Of a stretch of DNA of 64,000 nt, positions 1-12,000 are shown piece by piece. The stretch's first letter is position 1. Each line of letters begins with the position of its first letter. Made by a program: the position numbers and the translations under genes. The DNA is taken from the NCBI GenBank assembly GCA_037349105.1, contig JAYJMM010000104.1, positions 3,692,001 through 3,756,000 of the forward strand, given 5' to 3'. The notes beneath the pieces were generated by a model, which was not told the origin of the DNA, did no database searches, and saw nothing but the letters and a program-made list of their open reading frames with translations. This DNA is from Limnomonas spitsbergensis. Lineage: Eukaryota > Chlorophyta > Chlorophyceae > Chlamydomonadales.

Positions 1-676
1 TCAATTTGCCAATTCCTGCTAAAGGTGCTTGTGCAGCGAATTGGAAATTTGTTTGCATACAAACGACCTTGGACAGCATTTGAACTGCACTTTGCTGTGG
101 TAATCTCCAGAGAGAGATTGCCAAGTTAAACTCTGAGAATCACTGAGCGTGGCAGCTTGGTGCTGAGTCCAGAAGTGGCTTGAAGATCTGGCTGTGGATT
201 TATACACCCAGCAGATAATTCCCTGTGTGACTGCGGATTGAGATCAGGTGGATCCAATTTCTCATCATTGACAGAAGTAAACTTGTGGATAGAACATCCA
301 AGTTTGAAATCTTGTGGGTGTGCCAAAGGATCCCCGCAGGAACGCAGAGCTGAGCGGACACTACGCAAAAGGCAACATCCACGCAGGGCGTGTGACATCC
401 ACGCAGGACGTGAGACATCTAGAAGCAGCCCGGCCAGCAAGGTGGGAAGAACTGAAAGGGCGAAGGAGGATTCCGCCAGATTGAAACTAGTGAGCAGAAA
501 AGCGGGAAGGCGAGGCCTTTCCTGCATAGTGCTGTACCTGCCATCCAATCTTGACTTGCAAAGGCCTCACCAGATTGCAGTAGGAACAAGGGGGCAGAAG
601 CCTAGCGTTAGCAGATCTTGTAGAGGGTGTCGCCAGCACGCTTGCAGGACCGTGCGGTTCGTTAATTGCCTGTAGA
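1..676 (+). other. Retroelement leader before ORF1
   Basis: The stretch ahead of the ORF1 start has no coding similarity that I recognise. A 145-codon open frame at 238-675 ends just before the ORF1 ATG at 677, but its composition gives no reason to call it a gene. I could not find a tRNA primer-binding site with confidence, and no part of this leader matches the 233-bp direct repeats at the 3' side. The 5' LTR therefore probably lies left of the window. Confidence 0.5.
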
Positions 677-2719
677 ATGACAGACGTAGATCTAAATCCC
701 GATAGGCACCAGCACCCTGACGCCCAACGGAGAAGTGGGCGTCTGAGGGGGCTGGAGCCGGGTGTAAACCTGATGGAGGCTAGTGATGAGCTGGCTGCAG
801 AAGCACTGTTGGTGGCGGCGAAGCTGGCAGGGCCAGTGGAACCGCCCACTGAAAACTGCAAGGTGCCAGAAACGGGTCGCGTACCGCCCAGAGAGGCAGG
901 GGCGCAGGCAGACGGCTCAGCGCTGGTGACGCGCAAAGGCATCGGCCGAGGGGGTCCAGTGCCCGCCGATTTCAGGGGCAGCCTGGAATTCGAGCAGTGG
1001 CAGACTCAGGCTGGAACACCAGAGCTGATTTTGGATCAAGCAACAGAGGTGTCACAGAGCTGTGACACGCGGCAGAGCTGCGAGCCCAAGGCCACGCCCC
1101 AGCAGAATCCGCCCAGGGTGGCCAGGGTTGCGCAACGGGTCAACGAACCCAGTCAGCCGGATCAAAGGGCCGAGGAAGCCGCAGCACCAAGAGAGGTTGC
1201 AGGCTGTGATAAAGCCTGCCCAGACAAACAGCGAATGAAAGCAGAGGAAATGGAGGCCAGGAGTATGCCTGCAGGGGTCAAACACGAGGAAGCTGAGCCC
1301 CAGCCAGCAGCGGGCAGGCAGAGCTCGCAGGTCGGCAAGGAAAGGGAAAAGTCAGCTGTGCCGGTAGGAAATCCCTGGGCTGACCAAATATCCGAGGAAG
1401 AACTGTCAGACCCAGTTCAAGAAGAGAAGGGGCAGCAGTCTAAGACAGGACTGCGCCCAAGGCAGCAGCTGCGACCGCGCAGGGTGCTGGTCAGAAGAGG
1501 AGCTGGATCCACAGTCTACGGGACGCCGCTGTCCAGGTTTCCGCCCAGTGTGGGCAGACCTGTGCAGAAATCCAAGGAGGGATCTAGCAGCCTGACGCAG
1601 AGAGACGACAGCCACAAGGAAATCCTGCGAGGATTTTTTCACGGTCCATCAGGAGCGCAGGATACCAGCCCTAGTGAGCCAGAGCGCTCCAGGGCTGGGG
1701 GAGCAGTGTGCGGCGAAAAGGAGTCAGAAGGACATATGCAGCCGATCGGTTGGACAGGAATTTTGCAGTGGGCAACGGATCTGTGGAAGCAAGTTTGCTC
1801 CAGGACGTTCCTGCATTTCCAGGACCAGGTCACAGCTATTGAGGAGTTCAAGGCCCATCATCTGCGGGGATGGGCAACAAAGGCCATGCTGGGTATCCCC
1901 CACACAGGGCAGGACAGGGCAACGCTGTTAGCCGCTTTTGGACAGGTGTCCAAGGGAAGGGCGGGACGCGAAGCAGCACTGGCTGTTAAGGCCTTCGCAG
2001 ACGAATGGTGCAACGAGGTAACAGGAAATCAAGTGGAACCTGGATCCGAGCCGGAAGAGGAGGAGGACCAGGCATGGGAAGGATTTGAAACAGCAGTGCA
2101 GCGACCGGAGGAGCTCAGGGAGGTGCAAAGGTGGCAGCAGCAGGCAAGAGCCGCGCCAACCCCGGCACTCAGATCAGAGGCCTTCGAGGTCAGCAGCGAG
2201 CCAAGCCTCAGGGGGCGACCAAGGGGCAGGGAAGCGCCCAGAGCCAGCAGTCCAGCCGCCAGCGAAAGGGCGGAGTTGACTAGCCGATCACTCGCCAGGA
2301 TGGCAGAGCAAGGCACAGCAACACGCAGAGCAAGCAGGCAAGAGTCTTATGCGTTGCTACGCATAGTCGAGGACAAAGAGAACACATGCCAGGAAACCCA
2401 GGTGGATTACATCAAGGAATTCCTGAGGAACAGGCAGGCGGGCACAGCAAGTGGAGCCAGGAGGAATGAGCCTGCAGGCAGCGCACGGAGCAGTGGTCCA
2501 AGAATGCAGGAAGCCAGAGAGGAAACGCAGTCTGATTCCTATGCCAGGAATTACACAGGCGGGACGCAGCCAGGTTGGCAGAGCCAGGAGCAGCCCAGAG
2601 GGCAGGCAGACGGCAGGGAACATCCAAGCCAGCATAGCCAGGAGCCGCCCAGAGAGCAGGCAGATGGCAGGGAACAGCCAAGCCAGCAAAGCCAGGAGCA
2701 ACCCAGGGGACCAGCGTAA
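677..2719 (+). CDS. Retroelement ORF1, low-complexity Q/E/R-rich protein; frame continues to 3076 past a TAA
   Basis: A 680-aa protein rich in Gln, Glu, Arg, Ala and Pro, with no domain that I recognise. The only segment with a more globular look is around 1740-2030, with Trp and hydrophobic residues. Near the C-terminus an 18-19-codon repeat begins at 2582, 2636, 2690 and 2747. The TAA at 2717-2719 falls inside the third repeat, yet the fourth repeat is still in the same frame, and this frame stays open to a TGA at 3074-3076. The uninterrupted form would be about 800 codons. That TGA overlaps an ATG at 3073 of the Gag frame (an ATGA arrangement). ORF1 may be an accessory or Gag-like protein. 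The TAA is either a nonsense mutation in this copy or a recoding site. Confidence 0.6.
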   Translation: MTDVDLNPDRHQHPDAQRRSGRLRGLEPGVNLMEASDELAAEALLVAAKLAGPVEPPTENCKVPETGRVPPREAGAQADGSALVTRKGIGRGGPVPADFRGSLEFEQWQTQAGTPELILDQATEVSQSCDTRQSCEPKATPQQNPPRVARVAQRVNEPSQPDQRAEEAAAPREVAGCDKACPDKQRMKAEEMEARSMPAGVKHEEAEPQPAAGRQSSQVGKEREKSAVPVGNPWADQISEEELSDPVQEEKGQQSKTGLRPRQQLRPRRVLVRRGAGSTVYGTPLSRFPPSVGRPVQKSKEGSSSLTQRDDSHKEILRGFFHGPSGAQDTSPSEPERSRAGGAVCGEKESEGHMQPIGWTGILQWATDLWKQVCSRTFLHFQDQVTAIEEFKAHHLRGWATKAMLGIPHTGQDRATLLAAFGQVSKGRAGREAALAVKAFADEWCNEVTGNQVEPGSEPEEEEDQAWEGFETAVQRPEELREVQRWQQQARAAPTPALRSEAFEVSSEPSLRGRPRGREAPRASSPAASERAELTSRSLARMAEQGTATRRASRQESYALLRIVEDKENTCQETQVDYIKEFLRNRQAGTASGARRNEPAGSARSSGPRMQEAREETQSDSYARNYTGGTQPGWQSQEQPRGQADGREHPSQHSQEPPREQADGREQPSQQSQEQPRGPA

Positions 2720-3024
2720 CACAGCAGAGGGGTGAGGCATGAGCAAGACCAGGAGCTGCCCAGGGGACAGGCAGAGCCGGGCAGAGCGCAGTCTTGGAGG
2801 CCTGGCTCTGACAGCAGACCAGGCAGAGGCGAATCAGAACGGCTGCCACCCGAGGGAAGTAGAAGCTCTGCAGGAAGGGCAGGCAGGCAGCCATCACGAG
2901 AAGATCATGATCAGGAGGAGGATTATTACAGACACAACAGATACCATTCAGGTCGCAGCCCATCGAGGGGCGGTGGTGGAGGATCTAGGTCGCGGTCAGA
3001 ATCAGTTGATTCGGGACAGGAGGA

Positions 3025-6000
3025 GTGGACAGACGCAGGCCAGGAGCCAGGCAGGAGTCCAGCGACCAGGAAATGAAGAGGCTCGAGAGGGAGCAGGCAA
3101 GGGTGAACCTGCAGCTGCAGCAGCAAATGGTCCTGCAGCTGGCAGGGGTAGCCAAATTCACCAAAATTCCAGCCATCCAAGGCAACGTGCCAGTGTTGGA
3201 TATGTCGCACCCGGGCGCGGTTGCAGCCAGGAAATATTGCCAGGCATGTGGATATTGGGGATCGCACAACAGGCTGGCACTGTCAGATGACCCGCCAGCG
3301 CTGGCTGTGGTGGCCGGAGAAATAGCTGGGTCGTGCCAGTCGCCATCAGCCATGACGATGTTGGTGAAATCACTGGTCAAGCTATGGGACAGCAAGCCGG
3401 CTAGCGTGGGGCCACTGATGGTAGCCATCAGGGCGGCGCCCCATGCAGGAGACAGGGCTGCCAGAGAAGCAGAAAGGATAAGGGGGATGTGGGTTGCCCC
3501 AGCAGAGGAGCAGTGTTGTGAAGCCTCGCTGCTAACCTTGTGGATCAAAGTGGTTCAAGCAGAGGTGGGAAAGCCAACCTCGGATGAGAGGACAGCCATT
3601 TCCAACCTCAGGCTAGGGGTGAGGACCACTCTTGACCCTGACGTCAAGCCAGAGGAGACGGTGGAAGCATTTGCTCACAGAGTGCTGTCGACAGCAGAGT
3701 TGCTGCAGATCTCAAGGGATGCAGTGGACCACTTTGGCAGGAGGCACTCGGTCTCGCATCTGTTCCATGATGGACTTCCAGCGCTCGCTAAGGCCAAACT
3801 GAGCAAGTTTGTTATGACCGTCCCAGGGTACCTCAGCATGACAGACGAAGATCAGATTGCAGTACTCACACAGCAGGTGGTGCTGTGGGAAAAGCTTGCC
3901 CTGGAAATGGGGGATCTAGGAGGCGCAAGCCTCAAACAGATGGCCAGTGGGCCTGGCCAGGGGGAGGCGCAGTCCAACAGAACAAGGAAGGAGAGAACAG
4001 GACAATGGGAGATTCGGACACGCCTTGAAGGGGCAGGGAACCCCGCAGGAGCAGCAGCTGCCCAGCAACAGCGGAGTGACAAACCCAGAGGAGTTACCTG
4101 GGCAGATCAATCAGGAGCACCAAATTACAGCGCAGAAGGTGCTGCAGGGGCAGTCAAGGCATGCTACCAGTGTGGTAGCACGGCGCACCTGGCCAGGGAT
4201 TGCAGGGCGCCCAGACCCAGGGATGAGCGCAGGCCGACGCCACTTGCTGCTGACATTACAGCTGGGCAGTCCAGGCCGCAGCAGCAGCAGTACCCGCTCC
4301 CACCGAGGCCGCAGCAGAGTCAGCCTGCAGGCAGACCGTACGAGCGGAATCAAAACAACAGGCAGTACCAACGGCCAGGGCCTGGCCAGGGGGGTCAGGC
4401 TCAGCAAGCAGCACACGTGTCTCACCTAAGCAGCCCAACGGGGCAAGCCGAGCCAGAGGGCTGGCAACAGACTATGGCAGAGATGCTCAGCGAGTCTGTA
4501 GCACTCATGACGCAGGTTGGGCTAGTGCCCAAATCCGCAGGATTCAAGCAGGCGGCTCACAACGCTCGTCCTAGGTCATTCTTGCCAGAACCCTGTCCGG
4601 AGGAGGAACCTGAGCAAAGGCTCGTGGAACCTGCCTCCAGGAAGGGAGCAAAGAGACTGGTTTTGAGCAAATTAGCTGATGATATGTCTGACATCCGACT
4701 GCAGGTGTTCAAGTTGAACGAGAGGCTGACGGCGCTGTCATTCACCACTATGCCCATGGGTTCAGAAGACCACAGGGGTAAGGCCAGTAAGGGCAGGCAG
4801 GAAAGCAAGGTGGTCACAGCTGCACCAAGGCTGCAGTATTTTAAGAACGACAGAAGCAACCTGGAGCAATGTGTGGGCCTAATGGTCAAAGGAAAGGTCC
4901 TGGTGGCACAGAAGGCCCTCATGGACTCAGCGTGCTCCTGTCATGTGATCACAGTCAACATCGCAGAACAGTTAGTCGCCATGGGGGCAGAACTGATCAG
5001 GACGGATGAGAAGATCCGCACGACAGACAATGCAGGGGCAGATCTGTATGGGGTGCTGTTCATTTATGTGGTGTACGGATATGGAGGGCCCAATGCTATT
5101 ATGGAACCCACGGTGGTCAGGGTCGTAAAAACACCGCCCGATGCATACGAACACTTGGTGGGGAACCCAGAGTTTCTCAAGTACAATGGGGTTTTAGAGG
5201 CAGCAGGAAGGCTGACATTACGCCCCAGAGATGGCCCCCAGACAGTACGAAGGGTCAGGGACCTGACGCTGCCGTTGGTCCTAGCATCCCCAGCAGGGGG
5301 GTACCAGGCAGCAGCAGTAGCATGGGCAGGAATCCGGTGTGGATTTGCAGAACGTGAAAGGTGGCCCGCGGCCAGGGTAGAGGAAGAACACGAGCCGCTC
5401 TTACAGCACGCCATGGCCACACACGCAGGTGCCGCCATGAGGACTGACCAGAAGGTGGGACAGAGTCGCGGAACAGCCGCAGGTGCAGGCAGAAGCACCG
5501 CAGATGCGGGCAGGAGCAGCCGTGAGGACCCGCAGGAGACTGTGCCCAGGCCGCGCCAGTGCGGGCAAACGCAGGCTGCAGTGCCCAGGGAGGGCAAGGT
5601 GGGCGCCAAGGCCGCTGCGTCACTATCGGGCCAGGCAGCAGCACAGGCAGTGGCCACTGCTGAGTTAGCAATGGCACTCAAGGCAGAGTCAAGGCCGGAA
5701 TACGAAAAGGAGGTCATTAGGAGATGTATGGAGACAAGCCCGCGCTACCCATGTGTCTTGTGCGGAGAACCTGGCCAGCACTCAACAGAGGAGTGTGAAC
5801 AGAGGATCCGGGAGATACTGCAGAAGCCTGCGGCAGGCCCCGCAGCCCAGGGGACATCACCAGGGGCCAAAGGGCGGGTAGGCTTTGGAGGAGCCGCAGC
5901 AGCAAGAGCTGCGCCAGCAGGACCCAGCAGGCACTCGGAGGCGCTGGTGCCTGGCAAAGGCGAGAGGGCCGGTGCGGCTGACGGGGGCGTTAGGGAAGAC

Positions 6001-9000
6001 GCCCCGGCAGCAGCAGAAGGAACGCAAAGGATCACAGCAAACCGCGGACAGGAGGAGCCTGTCGGCAGGGAGGAGAGGGAAGTATCAGAGGAATCAGAGG
6101 AGGAAGAGGTCCATGATCGAAGGACCCCGAAGTACATACGGGTGCTGAGGCTGCAGCAACAAGTAGAGTTACTGCAGCACGACGTCAAGGCAAGGGAAGA
6201 GCTGCTGTACCGCCAGGCGGCTGCAACAATTGAATACCTGAGGTTGCAGCAGGTCAGGTGGACAGGCCTCCAGGACGCCAATATACGGCTCACGGAGGTA
6301 CAACGGCAATACATCTTGCGTGCAGACCAGCTGCGAGCGCTGTACGTCAACCTGGGGAGCCAGCAGACAGGAGAGCAGCTGCAGTCCGCAATCCCAGGTG
6401 ACCCGGCGCTGGCAGAGCATATGGCAGCCATGTTTCAAACCGCGAAGGAGTTCGCGGAGGAGGACGGGAGCCTGAGCCAGGAGAAGCTGCAGGACCAGGA
6501 GCAGCAAGCCACCGGTCAGCAAGAACCAGGGGGCAGTGGCGGGGCCAGGCAGGCCAGCGGGGAAACGCGAGTGCGGCACAGGGGGGCAACCCCAGATGAC
6601 GCCGTGCATACAGTAGCCAGGGAGCGCAGCAGGAGCGCGCAGAGGGCTCGCAGTGCAGAACGCCGCGGGGCGGTGCCTACACCAGAGGCGCGAACCCAGC
6701 GGCCAGACCGCGATGATAGCTTCGACAGGCCTAGCGGCAGGAGGCAGCAGTCACCCAGCGGGAATCGTGGGAGCCAGCCCAGGGGCAGGTCGCAAGAGCG
6801 AGGCACAGGTAGCCACGCCAGGCCATACCAGCTAGAACAGAGAATGCAGGATAGAGGGGGAACCTCCAACCAGAGCCCGCCGGGCAGGGCCCAGGCAGGG
6901 CGCAGCGTGATGGGGGGACAAAGGATTGTCCTCGGACCCCGCGATGGGGGGGTGTGCTTCAACTGTCAAAAGCCAGGGCACTTCGCTAGCGCGTGCCCAG
7001 AGCAGGGAGAGGCCTCGCAGCCTGGCGACAGCAGCCGGTTTGACCGATCACGGGCAGCAGGAGGCCCGGAAAGGAGCTGGGGAGTCAGAGGACCAGGCAG
7101 GAGCCAGGAGGCGTCAGAAGACAGCATGAGGCGAGCTTACGAGGCCGCCAAGGAGGTCTCCTTTGAAGAGTGGAAAAGGCAGCAGGAGACAGCTGGACCG
7201 AGTGAGCTGCCAGGCCCGCCAGGACGGCCGGGACCAGCGGGGCAGTCTTACAACTCCAGGTGGGTCAGCCAGGAGAGGCACACGTGCATGATGTCGGTCC
7301 ATGAAGGGTTTGGGCAGAACGCAGCAGCTCGGGGTGTGAGCTACCAGGCCGCAGCAATGCCGGTAACATTCCAGGTGGTGCCAGAGGGGCAGGTGGCCCA
7401 GCAAAGGCACCACTGGCAGATGGTGGTAGAGGCCCTAGCCATGAATCACTATGGTACACGACCCGCAGGGTCAGCCAGGTCTATGGCACATGCCGTGGAG
7501 TTTCTCAGAAACCTCCAGCAAAGAGGATGCCCGGCCCCATGTGAGGGGTGGCCTGGCATTCTCCAGCAGTTTCTCGACAAAGAATGGGACATCTACAATG
7601 ACCAGATGGATGAGTTTGAGAGGAAAGAGCAAGAGGCAGGACTCCAGCACAGGGTAGACGGGTGGGAAACCAGTTCCAGTGAGGACGGCACCAACGACTC
7701 AGAGGAAGGCCATGAGCCTCAAGCTCCTGTGGCAGCGCGTGAGGAAGAAGCTGCCATGCCCTGCCCAGGTACCCCGGAGGGCAACGCGGACACAGGCGTC
7801 GGGGTAGCGGTAGCAGCCGCCGGGACCCGGAATGGGCTCAGCAGGCAGGATCACCACCCAGGGGCCAAGGGGGCGGCAGCTATGAGTCCAGAGGACACTA
7901 CGGCGGGGGCCGTTAGGACCCATCACAGTACCACCTCTCGGTCCAGCGCGGCCAGATGGGAGGAAGAGGACAGAGGGCTGCAGAGCAGCCGCAGCAGGGG
8001 CGAGAGGCCCGCTGCAGGGAATGAGGATTCCCAGTTCATCCAGGCCGGTACAGGGCGCCGGGGCCGGTCGGGCAGCAGAGGGCGGGCTCGCCCTGAGCCA
8101 GACCTGCCGAGATTGCCAGAAAGCAGGTGCTTCGTACAATGGTACCGCCTGGGGGAAGAAATGCCAGAGGCATCGTCTTCAGAAGCTATGATCACTCTGC
8201 CAGCGCAGTCCAAGGATGGGCTTTGTAGGTTGCAGAACCACAGGCTCCTGGAGGACAGGTCGCACACGTGCGTCAACATAGCGGCAGCCATGCAGGCAGT
8301 GGCCAGACTGATCTTTCCATGGGACGCGGTGACAGCAGTCCTGCTGGGTGCAGCACTCAAGGGGTTCATCCAGCCCAGCACAAGGATGGAGGTTTATATG
8401 CAGAGGGGATGGTCACGGCACCCCATCTACGCATCCTGCGTCAGCGAGATGGTGGAGCTAGCCGTCAAAGAAGGCATCACAGCAGTAGCCGCAGCCGACA
8501 GGGCGCACCCAGACGTGCCGGATAGCGCGCGCACCGAGGGGGCGTGGCAGGGTGCACAGCCCGGGTTCATGCCCACGCCATGGGCAGAAGACTGCGTCCA
8601 CCAGTTGATGGCGCATTCCGCCCTCAGAGACCGCGCCTTCTATGTGCCAGTGCAGGCCTTAAGAGAGCACGGACGGGGTGACAGGCCCGAGGATGGAGCC
8701 CACAGCGGGGCAGGGCTGTGCCATGCCGATAGGCCACGGCGGTGTGAGGCCACAGTTGAGGCATCGGTCACCATCCCCAGGATGGTCGCAGGGCAAGCTG
8801 TACCATGGGGAATGGACCCTGGGGAGGCCAGGGCAGCCATCCCAGTTCAGCAGCTGGTAACTTACTACTACGAGGAGCTGGAAGAGGGAGAGATGCCGGT
8901 GTCAGCAGCATGGATCCACATGCATGCGTCGCGGGATGATATGCCAGTCTTCCTGTTCGCCAGGTGCGAAGGGAACGTGGCGATCACCAGGTATGCATCA

Positions 9001-12000
9001 GTCAACGAGGCAGAATTCCACGCGCACACGCACGCCAGGGGAGCAGACCCAGCAACATGGGCAGTCATGCTCATGGCGTTGCAACGGGTTCTGCTCCCGG
9101 GACAGCTGTCAGCAGCCATGCGGCACGTCTGGGGCGTGGATGATCAGTGGGCGCCGCTGGAAATGACAGACTGCCCCACATGGCCATATGGGGCCCAGAG
9201 GTCGCCAGCGGATGGACCCATGTGGGAAGACGAAGAGGAGTTCGCGCGCTCGCCGTTCGCAGTGGAACGGTTAGAAGCGTGCGTGCACCAGTGGGTGCGC
9301 TGGGAGAGAAGAGCGTGGCGCGACAACAGGGCCAGCAGCGCGGTCCCGTATTGGCAGGCAAACGGCATGACAGTACAGCTGTGGAGGCAGGCGCACCCGG
9401 CAGGAGTGCGCACTCTGCACCCCCTGTTCAGAGGAGCAGGGGCGGATACCTACATGCAGGAGCTGGAGGAGCTGAGGACTCAGCCTGTGCCGGGGCGCTG
9501 GATGGTGGGCAGATGGGGTTCCCACCATTGGGACCCCGCTTCCATCACTGACGGGCCAATCCAGGACACATACCAGGAGCCAACAGAGCAGGGCCATGTC
9601 GCCTTTGTCACCACTCTCGGGGCAACAGCATCCTCTTGGGAGTGGCTGGAGCCCATGGAGGACATGGAGGTGTCAGCCCTGGAGGCTGAGACCGGGGATT
9701 GGGCGGAGCCCCAGACAGTCCCGGACAGTGCCAGCCATGAGGACAGGGGGCTGCTGGAAGAGGAGAATGAAGACCCTTCGGAAGGGCCACCATCACTGGT
9801 GCAGGATTCAGAATCGGAGGATGAGTGGGGCGCTGACAGAAGCCCGTGCCCAGCAAGGATCAGCCTCACAAGAGCTGATACCGGGGATGCAGATGGGATG
9901 GAAGAGCCGGCCAGCGCAGGCCCTGGACCAGGGAGTCCAGTGTGGGGCCGCGTGGAGGACTTGGCACAACTACGACAGGAATGGATGCGCGAGGTTGCTC
10001 AGGAGCAAGCAGCCATGGAAGAGCGCAGAACCAGGAGAGCCGAGATAGAACGCAGCAGCAAGGCCGCGCTAGAGGAGACGGCACACAAGGTCACAGTAGG
10101 GGTGAACCCGCAGCAGGCAGCAGACCAGTGCGCTGGCGAGCCCAAGGGGGCAGCAGCAGGCAAGGCGAACGGCAGGAGCCCAGGGGACGCACAGATCAGC
10201 CCGCCAGCACAGGCAGCAGCAAGGGAGCCTTGGGGCGATCCAGCAGCATACAGCACGGAACGCTGGGTGGCAGTGCTCAGACACTTCGTGGATGAGCTAG
10301 ACGTGCTAAGAAGGCAGGAAATGGGGCAGCAAGAGGCAAGCCAGGAGGCTAGCCTAGTTTTCAGGCTCAGAATGCTGCCACAGCCCGATCCGAACCCCAG
10401 GATGGGAGGTTACAGCAGGGCGGTCAGGGAGCTACAGGAGGAGCTGACGGAGAGAATATCAGCCCTCAACAGGATGGGGGCAAAGGGAGTGGACACCCAA
10501 CAGCCGTCGGACAGCCGCAGTAGCCAGGCGTGCACCAGCAGGGGGGAGGCCCTTGCAAGGAGGGCTGCCAGCGCTAGGGCAACCTTGCGACAGGGCTGTG
10601 GGCCTGAGGAGCCCGCGGGTGCCGGCAGCAGCACGACTGTGCAGCGCGCCATTCACAGGCAGGAGCGGCTGGCACAGGGCAGCACAGGTCAGATACCAAG
10701 AGCAGGGCCAGAAAGGGCTGGTGCGGCTTGGACTGACGCTGCCGAGTTGCGGGGGGAAAAGTCCAAAAAGGCTAGGCGGCGCGCGGGAAAGGCGCAGAGG
10801 GCAGCCGAGGACAGGAACCGTGGCAGCAGACCAGGAATGGACTGCCCAGTCCTGCCACTCAGGATCAGCCAGGTGGATCTGGAGATCACATGGGCCAGTG
10901 GGCAGCAGAGGCCGGCGCAGAGCGCAGAGCCAGGCGCACAGCCCGCAGAACACCTACCGCAGAAACCCACGAGGCAGATACCAGCTTGCAGAGGACTTTT
11001 CACCTGTACAGCATTTAAGGGGATCCTTACGGGGGCGCTCCAGCTGATACTGGTGTGGCTCCTGCTGTCAGTGTGTGTGCCAGGGGCGCGAGCCACCGGG
11101 CAGGGCGTGCGAGGAGGAGGATTTACAGCAGGCCAAGGGGCTTTTGTGTCGGGACAAGAGGCAGCAGCAAAGCTGTCGTCTGGATGGTTGCGCCCGCCAG
11201 CAGTCATTCCCATGGGGGGTGCCAGCAGGAGGGGTGCCTGCAGCCAGCAGGAGAGCTGGCAAAGTGGCAACGACACTGGCAGGGAAGAGCCGCCCGCGGA
11301 GGACGACCCGCAGGCGGCTGAGATGATCGACATGTTCCAGCCGGGGGGAGTCGTGGAGCCGCCCGCGGAGTACGTCAAAACCAAGGAGGGGTGGCTGCTG
11401 GGCCAGCACCCCGACTTCACTGCGGCACAGCAGGAGAGCCTGGAGCAAAGCCTCAGGGATCGCCAAGGAGCGTTCGCTTACTCCATGGAGGATCTGCCTG
11501 GCTACTGCGGCACGCAGGGTGAGTTTACACTGGCTTTAGAAGACGAGGTCAGTTCATGCTTTCAGAAGTCCAGGGATATGCCGCCGCCCAAAGCAGCCAT
11601 TTTTAAAGAAAAGTGCCAGCCAATGATACAGGCAGGTATTATCGTCAAAGTACCCCAGGGGGGGCCTATCAAGTTTGCGGCCAACTCAGTAGTAGCAGCC
11701 AAGAAGAGTGCTGAGACTGGGGAGTGGACTGACCACCGGATAGCGCACGATATGCGCAGGTTAAACCTGCGTACGGCTAAGCAGGAGTTTGCAATCCCCA
11801 GGATGGAGACCATTTTTCAGAACCTGGGAACTGCCAAGATATTCAGCAAGGTTGATCTCCGGTCGGGGTTCATGCAGATCCCTATAAAGGTCGAGGACCA
11901 GCCTAAGACAGCTTTCTGGATGGGCCCTGAGCTTTGGATGTACACAAAGCTCAACTTCGGTCTGCGCAATGGACCTCCCTTCTTTCAGCGTATGATGGAA

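Noticed and set aside
126..548. Long minus-strand frames antisense to the retroelement (here and throughout 1-16.4 kb)
   Set aside because: They are shadows of the GC-rich coding strand. None has a family resemblance.
238..675. 145-codon plus-strand frame in the retroelement leader
   Set aside because: No recognisable domain, and it overlaps an equally long minus-strand frame. It is more likely leader sequence.
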